Shown here: piece by piece, positions 26,924 to 36,607 of the stretch
How positions within the stretch are numbered: the stretch's first letter is position 1
Layout of the letters: every line of letters starts with the position of its first letter
Assembly (NCBI GenBank): GCA_913055655.1
Contig: CAJXKA010000001.1
Coordinates: 1,730,160-1,794,159, forward strand
Length of the DNA stretch: 64,000 bases
From: an uncultured Oceanospirillales bacterium
GTDB taxonomy: Bacteria; Pseudomonadota; Gammaproteobacteria; Xanthomonadales; SZUA-36
Reading direction: 5' to 3'
Position numbers and translations under genes: made by a program
The notes under the pieces: model-generated
The model's input: the letters and a program-made list of their open reading frames with translations, nothing else
Database searches by the model: none
What the model was told of the DNA's origin: nothing

Positions 26924-27640
26924 TCAGTTCCCGGTGCTATGGGCCGTCCGTACTTCGAGCAGGCGCTCGAGCATGGATTCAAGTTCGGCGACCCGGGTTT
27001 CGAGAGAACGGTTACGGTGTTCCAGCGCCTGGATAGCCGCAAGCGCCACGCCGCTGGTGTCCAGCGTCGCCAGCGAGGTATCGCTGTTGCCGGTGCCGAA
27101 TGCCGCGCGGAAATCCTGCGCCATCGGGCCGATGTGACGGCTATCAGGTGCATCGATGTAGGACCAGTGCGCAATCGGCAGGGCCACGACCTTGTCGAGG
27201 ATCGACTGGCTGTCGACAGCCTCTATGCCGGTTTTGGCATTGCGATCTGAATTCTCGCTTAACGTACCTGCCAGCGCTGCATCGCCGTTGTTGAAGACCT
27301 GGAATTCCACCAGGCCAGTACCGAATTTCGAAACCCGGAAGGCATCGCCACTATTCGTAAACTGCCAGCGAGTCCCCGAGTTAACCTCCTTGATCTCGAA
27401 TTTCGTGTTGCCCCGGTTGGCCAGGCTGAACAAAGTTCGCCCCGCGGGGTCCGGGTCGAGCTCCTGAACCAGCACCGATGCTGTGCCATCGTCCCGATAG
27501 ACGTGCAACGGGGCAATCGGCTGCGCCGTACCAATGCCAACATCTCCGTTCCCAACAATGTTCATTGCATCCTGGGCAGTCGCGTCAGCGATGCCGGCGG
27601 CGAGCAGGCTCGCGGTCAAAAATGCTTTGATTTTCATCAT
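26924..27640 (-). CDS. Secreted S74-type (tail-fibre chaperone) domain protein
   Basis: 238 residues from ATG 27640 (MMKIKAFLTASLLAAGIADA, a Sec signal). The N-terminal half has NVGIGTAQPIAPLHV-like repeats, as in bacteriophage and bacterial surface fibres. The C-terminal intramolecular-chaperone domain shows ENSDRNAKTGIEAVD, with S131 and K136 as the Ser-Lys dyad of peptidase S74, then HIGPMAQDFRAAFG. It ends in a coiled coil (LEHRNRSLETRVAELESMLE). Such domains trimerise fibres and cleave themselves off. No phage genes lie nearby, so this is a host surface-fibre protein. A second relative is cut by the right edge of the window. Confidence 0.85.
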   Translation of the reverse strand: MMKIKAFLTASLLAAGIADATAQDAMNIVGNGDVGIGTAQPIAPLHVYRDDGTASVLVQELDPDPAGRTLFSLANRGNTKFEIKEVNSGTRWQFTNSGDAFRVSKFGTGLVEFQVFNNGDAALAGTLSENSDRNAKTGIEAVDSQSILDKVVALPIAHWSYIDAPDSRHIGPMAQDFRAAFGTGNSDTSLATLDTSGVALAAIQALEHRNRSLETRVAELESMLERLLEVRTAHSTGN

Positions 27641-27699
27641 GTGCCTATTCCTTGGTGCATTTATTCGAGTGTGCTTTCGCCTAGTATATAACCCCATTC

Positions 27700-27827
27700 A
27701 GTCGCCTGGCGTCAGCTTGACCCATCGCATCCCACTTCGCTGGCGGGCGGGCAACGGAGCCGAAACCTACAAACGCGAGTGCCGATACGAACTGCGCGAA
27801 GAAGGCGATGGCGGCTGGAACTTATAG
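27700..27827 (+). other. Possible decayed gene end in a 222-bp intergenic stretch
   Basis: Between the S74 gene and the VCBS giant, a plus-strand frame ending at 27827 reads as protein-like sequence (RWRAGNGAETYKRECRY, then ELREEGDGGWNL) but has no start or known parent. The motif TAGGCTCA follows twice within 45 bp at the 3' end of the giant. I cannot assign a function. Confidence 0.25.
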
Positions 27828-27862
27828 CCTAAAGAAGGCGGGCAAATTAGGCTCAGGGTACG

Positions 27863-30800
27863 TCACTCACTAGCCAAACTAGGCTCAATTGTCACCGCAA
27901 GCTGTCCGCCTTTTTCAACCCTGAAGCTCGGCCCTAACGAAACGTTTTTCCCAGCCGTTAGCGAGAGCGAACCTCCGGGCCTGATATGGCCCTGGAAGGC
28001 TTGAATCGTGTCACAAGCTATCTCTTCCCGATCGAAGTAAACTTGGAAAAAGTTCAACATTTGATGGTAGGACTCGCCGCATGAGGTGACCGAGAAGAGT
28101 TCGTAGACCTGGTTGTTGCTTGGATACGGATCATGAATGTTGTCGGGCAACTCGAGCGAGACCGAGCTCGAAATGTCTGCATCCACAAAATCCGCCTCGA
28201 CATCGCACTCATAAAACACGCCAAGAGAGGCGCCATTGGTGATGTTGGCAGTTGCACCCAGCGCGCCTGTGCCTGCCACCGGTGCATGACAATAAGCTTC
28301 AGGCGTGTTGTCACAAGTCCAACTACAGTTTTCAAGGCCCTCGGGAATGGGGCTGGTGATCCGGATATCATTCGCATCAAAATCCGTGCGGTAATCGCTG
28401 TCCGCTCGAACAGTCACGGTGTAGTTCACTTGTTCGCCAGACGCGAATATTTCGTCGCCCGCGTCCATATTCGCAGAAACATCAATCACGTATTTGGCCA
28501 TGTCGGTATCGATAAACTGGTTATCGTCCGGGTTAAGCTCAATCACGTCCGAAGGCGGGACAATTTCGGCACTCAGGCTGACCATGTCTTCAACGTTGGC
28601 CGCATCTCCGATGCAGCTGACAAGGTACTCAAGGTCGGAACCATCGATTGAAAAAGCATCACTGGGCGTGCCGTCACCACTTACCTGGCCACAGCTCGCG
28701 CCGGTATTCGCAGAGCATGTCCAGTGACATTCCGCAAGCCCTGCCGACTGCGTCGAGAGGACTGCACCGTTCACGGCGTTCGGACCTCGGTCCCTGACAT
28801 AGATGTGATACTCGACTGGCTCACCAAACGGCACGCCAGAACTTGAATTGGAGACCGTCACGTACAGGTCGTTGCCCAACCAGACTTCGATGGGCGCCGT
28901 TTCGACATCCTCGAAATACCGGATATCAAGCGGCATTCCGCGATCCGGATCCAGCCCGCGGGTTGCCCCACCGGACCTGAGCTTGACGCGGAATGCGTCG
29001 ACGGAATGGTATGCCGCCAAATCATTCATGTATGCGGTCAGGAAATACAGCACCGGTGCCTCGGAATATACGATCCTGGACTGTTCCGCGTGCATGTTCC
29101 CAACGTCGACTTCGAGCACTCCCGTCACCAGGTCCAGGTCCCAGTAGTCATAGTTACTGATCCAGTCGTCATAAACGTCAAATTCGCCCGGTTTGGGCCC
29201 GAGTGGATCATCCCTGTACAGCGTTACGAGCCCGAAAAGACCGAAAAAATCCGCGTAACTGAGCGCCGTGCCATCTTCAGTCTCGAACGCGACTTCGACG
29301 CTATCCACCATCACGTCACGATCACCCAACCGCCCGGCATGCTTTCCCTGGATATCAAATATGTGCAGGATCTGGCTGCCGGCAGCGACGCCCGGCGCCA
29401 TTGCCGTCGTCAGCAGGTCAATCGAACCTCCGAGGTCAGCCCGTAAACGTGGGGCACTCGCCGTGACCTGCACCAGGTCCGCCCGACCATTGCCGTCCAG
29501 GTCACCCGGAATGATGGAAGCCAACTGTGAAGCGGTGCCTTCAACTTCCTGGCACCAATCAGTCCCACAATGGCCTTTTCCATTCAGATTGTTGTCGTAC
29601 CAGCGAATCTCATCGTCACCCGTTGCGCCGATGTCCAGGTCACCATCGTTATCGAAATCCCGGAGTGCAACCCGGCTCGCGCCGATGCCGCCTACCGTGT
29701 GCTCGGTCCAGCCAGCACCCGCACCGCTATTTTCCAGCCAGGTGATGACATCGCGCCCCCTGACGACATCGACATCACCGTCACCGTCGATATCACCCAC
29801 CGCGAGGCCCTGTTGGATGGCGATGCCAGCCACGGAATCGATCATGAACTCGCACCAGTCAGCCCCGCATTCGCCAGCGTCGGTCCGGTCGAGTTCATTG
29901 GACCACCAATCCAGGTCGCCGTTTGCGGCAAGGGTGACGATATCGACCAATCCATCCTGATTGACGTCAGCAGCGCGAACTAGTTGCAAGGACCTGGAGT
30001 CGTCAATCGCGTTGACGCACCAGTCGTTATCACACGCTGTTCCCTCACCAAGGCCGTTACTGACCCAGGCCAACCCGTCATCGATAGCGGCCACGGCGAC
30101 ATCCGGGTCACCGTCACCATCGAAATCGGCCGCCACGATGCCGCGCGGATCAACGAGACTTTCCGTGATCGTGCCGGGACACCAGCTAAACCCGCAGGAG
30201 GAACCGCCGACCAACCCGTTCTCCCACCAACCGGTCACATCGTTCGCCGCACCCACGCCAACGACGTCCAGGTCGCCATCCCTGTCGATATCCCCAAGGG
30301 CGAACGCCTGCGCATCTGTGACGCCTGCGATGGCCTCCTCGCACCACATGCCGCCACACGGCCCTCGCCCATCCAGGTTGTTTTCCAGCCAATGAAACCC
30401 GTCGGCCTTGACCAGCACGACATCGGTGTCGCCATCGAGGTCAATGTCAGCGAGTTCACCGAACGACGTGGTCTCGTAGGCGGTGCCGGCTCCGACAGTC
30501 GGCTCTTCCAGCGGAAACCTCGCGCTCCAGTGAATACTGTCATTGCCGAACCACACGATTTCGCCAGCCGATGCCGAGATCACGTCGAAGTCACCATCCC
30601 GGTCGAGGTCAGCACCAATGACCTGGGAACTGCCGCCCAGCTCACCGAGCGACCTGACGTACCAGGTGACGCCCTGGCCATCGACATTCTCGAACCAGTT
30701 GACCTGTCCTGGGGACGGCCAACCGACCCCGGATGACGCCAACACGTCAAGGTCGCCGTCGCCGTCCATATCGTGTATCGAGGAATACTGGTTGCGGAAC

Positions 30801-32539
30801 AGGTCGACGTCGATATCGTACCTGGCGCCATCAGCTTCGAACCAGGCCAGCGCCCCACCGCTGCTATCACTGGCACCCATGCTCGCGACCACGTCGAGGA
30901 TGCCATCACCATTCATGTCGGCCGGCCTGACGTCAGATACCGGGAAATCCAGGTCATCGACCAGCAACTGAGGGACGAACGACGATGCCTCCCCAGAGTT
31001 CAAATAAATGACGATGGAATCTGGCCCCGCCCCACCAGCGGCAACAATATCCATATCACCGTCCTGGTCGAAATCGACCAGGGCGGGCCGAAAGACAGCG
31101 GTCATCCCTAACGCATGGAATGCCCAGCTACTGGCGTCGCCATTGGTATTCTCCCACCATTGCAGATCGCCATTGGCCGCGACGATGTCCTGATCTCCGT
31201 CACCATCAAGGTCACCCGCGGCAACGCCAAACACGCCACTGACCGGATCGGGCGGTACGCTGTCGTCCATCAGTGCATTTTCTGGCCAGGCACCGCTGTT
31301 TCGCGGGTTTTTCCACCATGTCACGCTTCCACTTTCCGGCCCGCCAATCGCATCGAGATCACCGTCACCATCGAGATCGGCAAGTGCCAGATGCCGTGCA
31401 TCGAAACTAGCGGCGACAGTGTGCACTGCCCAGTTCGCATCTGGCCCGGCATTCTCCAGCCATTGGACGCCGCCATCTTCACCGCCGACCAACAGGTCAA
31501 CCGTTCCATTCAGGTCCAGGTCACCGGCGACCACAAGCCCACCGTCAGGGAGCATGGCAATTTGGGATCCAGGTTTGAATGGAACCGGCCCCCTGGCTTC
31601 TAAAATTGTCCGGCAGCCCAGGGCATTGTCCGTGAACCTGATCGTGTAAGCGACATCCGGGTCTCCGCTGTCACCATCCCCGGGGCCCGCCACCCCATCA
31701 TCCAGGCCATTGATGAGTTTGTGAACGGCGCTACAGTCCTTGAGTGCCTGGTTCCGCTCAATGAACAGTTCCTGGCCTATCGAAACCAGGTTTTCCAGTC
31801 CGTCAAGGTTTTCCAGCACATCATTCTGCAAGAGACTGAACCTGCCACCGAGAGACTCCAGGCCGGACAATCCTCCGAGGCTGGCGAGGTTGGCGTTTTT
31901 GGAAATGGATACATCGAATTCCACCTGGGAAACGTTTCCGAGACCATCCAGGTTGGGAAGGGTGGCATTGTCAGAGATTTGCAGATCGCGTAACGCATTC
32001 AGGCCGTTCATGCCTTCGACGCTTTCGAGTGATGGGTTGTCGCGAACCTCGACTCCACCGCCCACTTCGATAAGGCCGGAAAACCCATCCAAATTTTCGA
32101 GACTATCGTTGAACCGGATTTGCAGCCAATTTTCGACCACGCTCAATCCAATCAAACCGTCCAGGTCGGGCAACATGTTGTTGAATCTAATTTCGACTGA
32201 TCCACCCACGGTGACCAGGTTCTGAAGGCCTCCTATATCGACCAGGACGTTATTGTTTTCGATGGCCAATTGATCACCGATATGCTGCAGGTTTTCCAAA
32301 CCGTCCAGGTTCGTCAAACTGTAGTGGGAATTGATTTGCAGCCGTCCCTCGATCGTGTCGCAGGACTCCAGGTCGGCGATCAGCAGATCAAGATCGTCCT
32401 GGTCATAGACCTGATAGTCGTGACTGGGGCATGTCGCGGCCCATAAAACAGATGAGGGCAACAAGGTTGAAAGGAACACTGCCGCAATCGCGGAAGCGCT
32501 GGCCAGCCTGTCGCGAAAGCGATTCGAGGATTGATTCAT
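27863..32539 (-). CDS. Secreted giant with receptor-L-like repeats, FG-GAP/VCBS propellers and DUF11-like domains
   Basis: 1558 residues from ATG 32539; the long in-frame extension is non-coding. The Sec signal ends near SSVLWA. Residues about 40-340 hold about eight 22-24-residue repeats of the type LxxIGGxLxIxxNxxLxxLDGLxNL, as in receptor-L or bacterial leucine-rich surface domains. Residues about 360-1080 contain many VAGDLDGDGDLDIV-type FG-GAP/VCBS units with Ca-binding D-x-D-G-D-x-D loops, probably two or three propellers. The C-terminal third has Ig-like/DUF11-type domains (VTVSNSSSGVPFGEPVEYH, GEQVNYTVTV) and ends in an anchor-like region with one Cys pair. It is probably a surface adhesin or matrix protein. 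No C-terminal sorting signal is seen. Confidence 0.88.
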   Translation of the reverse strand: MNQSSNRFRDRLASASAIAAVFLSTLLPSSVLWAATCPSHDYQVYDQDDLDLLIADLESCDTIEGRLQINSHYSLTNLDGLENLQHIGDQLAIENNNVLVDIGGLQNLVTVGGSVEIRFNNMLPDLDGLIGLSVVENWLQIRFNDSLENLDGFSGLIEVGGGVEVRDNPSLESVEGMNGLNALRDLQISDNATLPNLDGLGNVSQVEFDVSISKNANLASLGGLSGLESLGGRFSLLQNDVLENLDGLENLVSIGQELFIERNQALKDCSAVHKLINGLDDGVAGPGDGDSGDPDVAYTIRFTDNALGCRTILEARGPVPFKPGSQIAMLPDGGLVVAGDLDLNGTVDLLVGGEDGGVQWLENAGPDANWAVHTVAASFDARHLALADLDGDGDLDAIGGPESGSVTWWKNPRNSGAWPENALMDDSVPPDPVSGVFGVAAGDLDGDGDQDIVAANGDLQWWENTNGDASSWAFHALGMTAVFRPALVDFDQDGDMDIVAAGGAGPDSIVIYLNSGEASSFVPQLLVDDLDFPVSDVRPADMNGDGILDVVASMGASDSSGGALAWFEADGARYDIDVDLFRNQYSSIHDMDGDGDLDVLASSGVGWPSPGQVNWFENVDGQGVTWYVRSLGELGGSSQVIGADLDRDGDFDVISASAGEIVWFGNDSIHWSARFPLEEPTVGAGTAYETTSFGELADIDLDGDTDVVLVKADGFHWLENNLDGRGPCGGMWCEEAIAGVTDAQAFALGDIDRDGDLDVVGVGAANDVTGWWENGLVGGSSCGFSWCPGTITESLVDPRGIVAADFDGDGDPDVAVAAIDDGLAWVSNGLGEGTACDNDWCVNAIDDSRSLQLVRAADVNQDGLVDIVTLAANGDLDWWSNELDRTDAGECGADWCEFMIDSVAGIAIQQGLAVGDIDGDGDVDVVRGRDVITWLENSGAGAGWTEHTVGGIGASRVALRDFDNDGDLDIGATGDDEIRWYDNNLNGKGHCGTDWCQEVEGTASQLASIIPGDLDGNGRADLVQVTASAPRLRADLGGSIDLLTTAMAPGVAAGSQILHIFDIQGKHAGRLGDRDVMVDSVEVAFETEDGTALSYADFFGLFGLVTLYRDDPLGPKPGEFDVYDDWISNYDYWDLDLVTGVLEVDVGNMHAEQSRIVYSEAPVLYFLTAYMNDLAAYHSVDAFRVKLRSGGATRGLDPDRGMPLDIRYFEDVETAPIEVWLGNDLYVTVSNSSSGVPFGEPVEYHIYVRDRGPNAVNGAVLSTQSAGLAECHWTCSANTGASCGQVSGDGTPSDAFSIDGSDLEYLVSCIGDAANVEDMVSLSAEIVPPSDVIELNPDDNQFIDTDMAKYVIDVSANMDAGDEIFASGEQVNYTVTVRADSDYRTDFDANDIRITSPIPEGLENCSWTCDNTPEAYCHAPVAGTGALGATANITNGASLGVFYECDVEADFVDADISSSVSLELPDNIHDPYPSNNQVYELFSVTSCGESYHQMLNFFQVYFDREEIACDTIQAFQGHIRPGGSLSLTAGKNVSLGPSFRVEKGGQLAVTIEPSLASE

Positions 32540-32720
32540 CCGGAAGGTTCTTTTTTTTCTTGTGAGGGCATGTCGTCTTCCAGGTTGATGTGAAAAGGCA
32601 AATTCACTTTCCCATACACTGCCTTTGGGCGACCCGAAGCGTTTTAATACTAACAAATGCGGGTTACCGGTTTCGGGCGGCAGAGCCGATCTCGCATAGG
32701 AGTGAACCGCGAACTCCCAG

Positions 32721-34694
32721 TCACCCGCCGATATTTGCATCCAGGAACGCCAGCACCTTTTCGTACACCGCCCGGCGATTGTCCTCGTCGTAGTAGCCGT
32801 GCGCCTCATCGCCGATTTCCAGCCACTGGTACGACTTGCCGGCGTCGTCCAGCGCGGATTTCAGTGACTCGGCCTGTTCAATCGGTGCGCGGTCGTCCCG
32901 GGCGCCGTGAATCAGCAGGATCTCAGCCTGGATATTACCGGCGTTGAATGCGGGTGAGCGGCGCTGCAGGTCAGCCTGGTCTTCGCCCAGCGCCTGTTTC
33001 AGGTATGCCAGTCCGCTGGCCTGGTCCGGTATGTCGCCCTCTTCAAACATCATCGGCAGGTTGTAGACGCCCATCGAGCCGATCGCACAGCGATACAGTG
33101 CCGGTTCGCGAACGGCGCCCATCAGCGCAGCATAGCCGCCGTAGCTGTGGCCGAAGATGCAGATCCGATCCTTGTCCGCGACACCTGATTCGACCAGGGC
33201 CATCGTGGCGTCAGTCAGGTCATCCTGCATCAGGCTGCCCCACTTGCCGTAGCCCGCTTTCTCGAAATCCAGGCCAAATCCGCCACTGCCGCGAAAATTG
33301 ACCTGCAAAACGCCGTAGCCCCGGCTGGCGAGCAGTTGCACTTCCCAGTCGAAACCCCAGTAGTCGCGTACACCATGCGGCCCACCGTGCGGGAACACTA
33401 CCAGCGGCACGTTCTTTTCCTTTCCCCTGGGCAGCGTGACGTACCCATGAAGGGTCTCGCCATCCCGGGTATCGAAAGTCATCGCCCGGGTCGGGGACAG
33501 CTTTTCCGGGTCGAGCCACTTGCGCTGGCTGAGCAGGTAGGTCGCCTTCAGGCTCTCGGTTTCGAACAGGTAATAGTTGCCCGAGTTGGTATCCGAGTAC
33601 ACGTACGCAATCGCCAGTGCCCCGTCGCTGGTTGCGCTGGTAATCATCACATCCTGGCCGGGAAAGGCCTTCAGCAGCATGCGGTGCAATTTCACTTTCT
33701 TGTCGTCACTGTCAAGATAGCGGTACTTCGGCAGACCCAGGTCCGTGCCCACTCCGACGACATGACGATTTGCAAAGTCTCGCAGTAGCATGGTGATGTC
33801 GACCTGCTCATCGTGCACCACCTCCTGGAAATCCCTGCTCTGCAAATCAAACAGGTACAGGCCCTGGGTGGACTGACCCACATTGGCCAGGACATAGATT
33901 CCCTGGTCATCGCCGGTAAAGCTCAATGGGGTGACACTATCTGCGCCGAATCCCTGCAGTTCCCATTCCTGCCAATCGGACGACACGTCAGGCCTGAAAG
34001 AAATCACCGTGTCATTGTTGTCGTCGATGGCCACCGCGAACCGCACATTGCCCTGGTGATCGGTGATCGCACTCGCGTGAGCATATGGCAGGACGTCAAC
34101 CTTTTTCGTCTTGCCGTTATAGACATTCAGCTTGTAAATAAGGGTCTGTGCGCTGGGATCACTGACCCACATATTGCCAACCAGCCGCCAGGGGTAAAAA
34201 GCGATGAGGATGTTTTCTTCGTCACCCTCCAACAGGTCGATGATCTCCTGATTGCCGTAATTGGCCTTGTTCTTCTTGATCCTGGTGTTGAGCGTGCTCT
34301 CGCCGGAACGATAACCAAAAACAAGCCGGTGCTTTCTACCATCGAAATCAACGCCCACCAGTTCGCCGTTGCTGAACCGCTGCTTGTTCCAGTGGTAGCT
34401 TTCCGTAACGGTGTAGACGATACGCTCGTCATTGACCCAGGTAACATCACCCACGGCACGACCTCTACCACTGACTTTGAAAGAAGCAATGGGCTCACGG
34501 GTCTCACGGTCCAGCACACCCAGCAGGTCTTCACCGTCCCGGCGAAATACAGCCGACAAGAATTTGCCACTGGGCGAGATCTTGACGTCCCGTGCCGATG
34601 GTAGCCGGGTGAATTCTTCGATCGTCGATTGCGCCATCGTCGTGATGGGCAGGCTTAAAAATAACGTGACAATACAGGCGCGGTTCAATTGCAT
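32721..34694 (-). CDS. S9-family serine peptidase (dipeptidyl/acylaminoacyl peptidase type)
   Basis: 657 residues from ATG 34694, with GGAG eight bases upstream. A Sec signal (MQLNRACIVTLFLSLPITTMAQ) precedes a beta-propeller of about 380 residues and an alpha/beta hydrolase with Ser in FGHSYGGYAALMG, Asp in HGARDDRAP and His in DEAHGYY. The family removes short peptides or acylated residues from oligopeptides in the periplasm. It lies downstream of no other minus-strand gene and is divergent from the subtilase at 35096. Confidence 0.95.
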   Translation of the reverse strand: MQLNRACIVTLFLSLPITTMAQSTIEEFTRLPSARDVKISPSGKFLSAVFRRDGEDLLGVLDRETREPIASFKVSGRGRAVGDVTWVNDERIVYTVTESYHWNKQRFSNGELVGVDFDGRKHRLVFGYRSGESTLNTRIKKNKANYGNQEIIDLLEGDEENILIAFYPWRLVGNMWVSDPSAQTLIYKLNVYNGKTKKVDVLPYAHASAITDHQGNVRFAVAIDDNNDTVISFRPDVSSDWQEWELQGFGADSVTPLSFTGDDQGIYVLANVGQSTQGLYLFDLQSRDFQEVVHDEQVDITMLLRDFANRHVVGVGTDLGLPKYRYLDSDDKKVKLHRMLLKAFPGQDVMITSATSDGALAIAYVYSDTNSGNYYLFETESLKATYLLSQRKWLDPEKLSPTRAMTFDTRDGETLHGYVTLPRGKEKNVPLVVFPHGGPHGVRDYWGFDWEVQLLASRGYGVLQVNFRGSGGFGLDFEKAGYGKWGSLMQDDLTDATMALVESGVADKDRICIFGHSYGGYAALMGAVREPALYRCAIGSMGVYNLPMMFEEGDIPDQASGLAYLKQALGEDQADLQRRSPAFNAGNIQAEILLIHGARDDRAPIEQAESLKSALDDAGKSYQWLEIGDEAHGYYDEDNRRAVYEKVLAFLDANIGG

Positions 34695-34806
34695 ACTCGT
34701 GCTCCTTTTTTTTCTTCTCCCTCCCTGGGGCGAAGGCCTCAACCGGGGGTGCCGGGGGCCTTCATGTCATAAGGATACACGGCTTAATCAATCATCTGAA
34801 CGCAGG

Positions 34807-34860
34807 TGGACCGCCGAGGTGCAGGCGATGGTTGACGTTTACCGGGCATTGGCAGGGTTA
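34807..34860 (+). pseudogene. 3'-end remnant of a NodT-type outer-membrane factor
   Basis: The frame reads TAEVQAMVDVYRALAG, nearly identical to the C-terminus of the OMF encoded at 25464-26858 (TAEVLAMVDVYRALAG). At the nucleotide level 43 of 48 aligned bases agree by my count. No start, no upstream domains and no stop at the expected place are present. It is a residue of a lost or rearranged OMF gene, within a 401-bp gap (34695-35095) that otherwise holds only divergent promoter DNA. Confidence 0.75.
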
Positions 34861-35095
34861 GTCGCCGGCCGCTCATCTCCAGGCGCTGACAGCGGGATGA
34901 TGGGTTCTCCCCAACGTGTGCTATTGTTGTCCGCGATTGGAATCTATTCCAAGGGGAACACGCACTGCCCAGTCCGTCCGAAATCCGTCTATTTGATCCC
35001 TTGACCGAGAGCCGGTCGCGGGCGGCAGTGGGTGCCCAATACTCAAAACGGGGCCCACGTCCCGTGTGAATTTCACTGTTCAGGGAGTCAGAAAC

Positions 35096-36511
35096 ATGCG
35101 GAAAACAACACTTTCATTCATGCTCGCAACCGCGCTGTGCACCAGCGTCGCGGCCAGCGCCGAGGCGGACGCCAAGCGCTATATCGTACTCGGGAAGAGT
35201 GCCAACAGCCTGCCTGCCAGGCTGGACAGGATCACCGAGGGCCTTGACGGTCGGGTCGTGAAGGCCATGCCCCAGATTGGCGTCGCGATCGTCGAGTCTT
35301 CCAACCCGGATTTTCCCGCTGCACTGCAGGCCGAGAACACCATCAGGGCGGTATTGACGGACCGCATGTACGACTTGCCGCAACCGCGCATTGAACTGGC
35401 CGCCGACAATCCGCCGAACTCCGGTGACGATGATTTCGCGTTTGACCTGCAGTGGGGGCACGACGCCGTCAATGCGCCGGAAGCCTGGAATGCAGGCGCC
35501 ACGGGCGAAGGCGTGCTGGTGGCGGTACTGGATTCAGGTAGCGACTGCGAGCACCTGGACCTGGCGCCCAATTGCCGGCTGGACCTGAACACGTCGTTCC
35601 TGGCGGCGCCGTTGCCGGACTGGTGGAATTTCCATGGTTCGCACACCGCCGGCACCATCGCCGCGGCCGATAACGGTTACGGAACCATCGGCGTCGCACC
35701 CGGTGCGGAGTTCTTTGGTGTGCAGGTTTGCGGCACCGGCGGGTGCCCGGCCTCCGCCATCGTACCGGGAATCGTCTACGCTGCCGAAAACGGCGCCGAC
35801 GTCATCAATATGAGCCTGGGCGGCCTGGACCTGATCAGCGGCGCCGGTGTGGTCAAGGAATGCAAGGACGCCGGCCTGCCGATGGACTACTGTTCTTCGC
35901 TGCAGTCGAACTACATCCATAACGAAATCCTGGTCTTCACCCGCGCGTTCCAGTACGCGAACCGCATGAACACCACGGTGGTCGTGTCGGCCGGTAACGA
36001 CGCGGTGGATGCCGATCATCACCTGGTCCCGGTGGAGGGTGAATTGCTGCACTACCCGAGCCTGCGGCTCAGCTTCGCAGACTACCCGGGCACCATCGGC
36101 GTATCGGCCACCGCACCGATCAACTGGTGCAACAATCCCGACGCCGATTTCAACAACCTGACGACCTACAGCAACTTCGGTCGTTCGGCGGTGGACTTTT
36201 CCGCACCGGGCGGCGAAGGCTGGTTCTTTGATGGCGATACGGAGTTTTGCTCCGTCGCCGGCCAGTTGGTTCAGGCCTGGGTCTATGACCTGGTTCTCAG
36301 CACCAATAACAACTTCGGCTGGTCCTGGGCGGGCGGCACCAGCATGGCTGCGCCGCACGTTTCCGGCCTGGCCGCGCTGATCATCGGCGAAAACGGCGGT
36401 GACATGAAGCCGTCACAGGTGCTGTCGGAACTGCGCAACCGGTCTGAAGACGCGGGCGAACCGGGCAAGGACCCGGCGCACGGCTTCGGCGCGGCAAGAA
36501 GCGGTTACTGA
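35096..36511 (+). CDS. Secreted subtilisin-family serine protease
   Basis: 471 residues from ATG 35096. Signal peptide, then an I9-like propeptide (KRYIVLGKSANSLPARLDR), then the S8 domain with D146 (VAVLDSGSD), H180 (NFHGSHTAGTIAAADN), oxyanion Asn in VVSAGND, and S416 (GGTSMAAPHVSGL). The protein stops shortly after the catalytic helix (DPAHGFGAARSGY), with no C-terminal prepeptidase or sorting domain, so it is probably released freely. A clean terminator follows, so it is monocistronic. Confidence 0.95.
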   Translation: MRKTTLSFMLATALCTSVAASAEADAKRYIVLGKSANSLPARLDRITEGLDGRVVKAMPQIGVAIVESSNPDFPAALQAENTIRAVLTDRMYDLPQPRIELAADNPPNSGDDDFAFDLQWGHDAVNAPEAWNAGATGEGVLVAVLDSGSDCEHLDLAPNCRLDLNTSFLAAPLPDWWNFHGSHTAGTIAAADNGYGTIGVAPGAEFFGVQVCGTGGCPASAIVPGIVYAAENGADVINMSLGGLDLISGAGVVKECKDAGLPMDYCSSLQSNYIHNEILVFTRAFQYANRMNTTVVVSAGNDAVDADHHLVPVEGELLHYPSLRLSFADYPGTIGVSATAPINWCNNPDADFNNLTTYSNFGRSAVDFSAPGGEGWFFDGDTEFCSVAGQLVQAWVYDLVLSTNNNFGWSWAGGTSMAAPHVSGLAALIIGENGGDMKPSQVLSELRNRSEDAGEPGKDPAHGFGAARSGY

Positions 36512-36538
36512 GCCCTTAATTTCAAGGCAAGACCACGA

Positions 36539-36568
36539 GCGGCGGGGGTACACCCGCCGCTTTTTTTT
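36539..36568 (+). terminator. Rho-independent terminator of the subtilase gene
   Basis: GCGGCGGG (36539-36546) pairs with CCCGCCGC (36553-36560) around a 6-nt loop and is followed by eight T residues (36561-36568). Confidence 0.95.
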
Positions 36569-36607
36569 GGAACCGCTACACTACCGCCACTGGCAAAGGA
36601 GACTGAC

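Noticed and set aside
26924..27640. Prophage remnant suggested by tail-fibre homology
   Set aside because: No capsid, terminase, integrase or lysis genes nearby; the protein has a Sec signal of its own.
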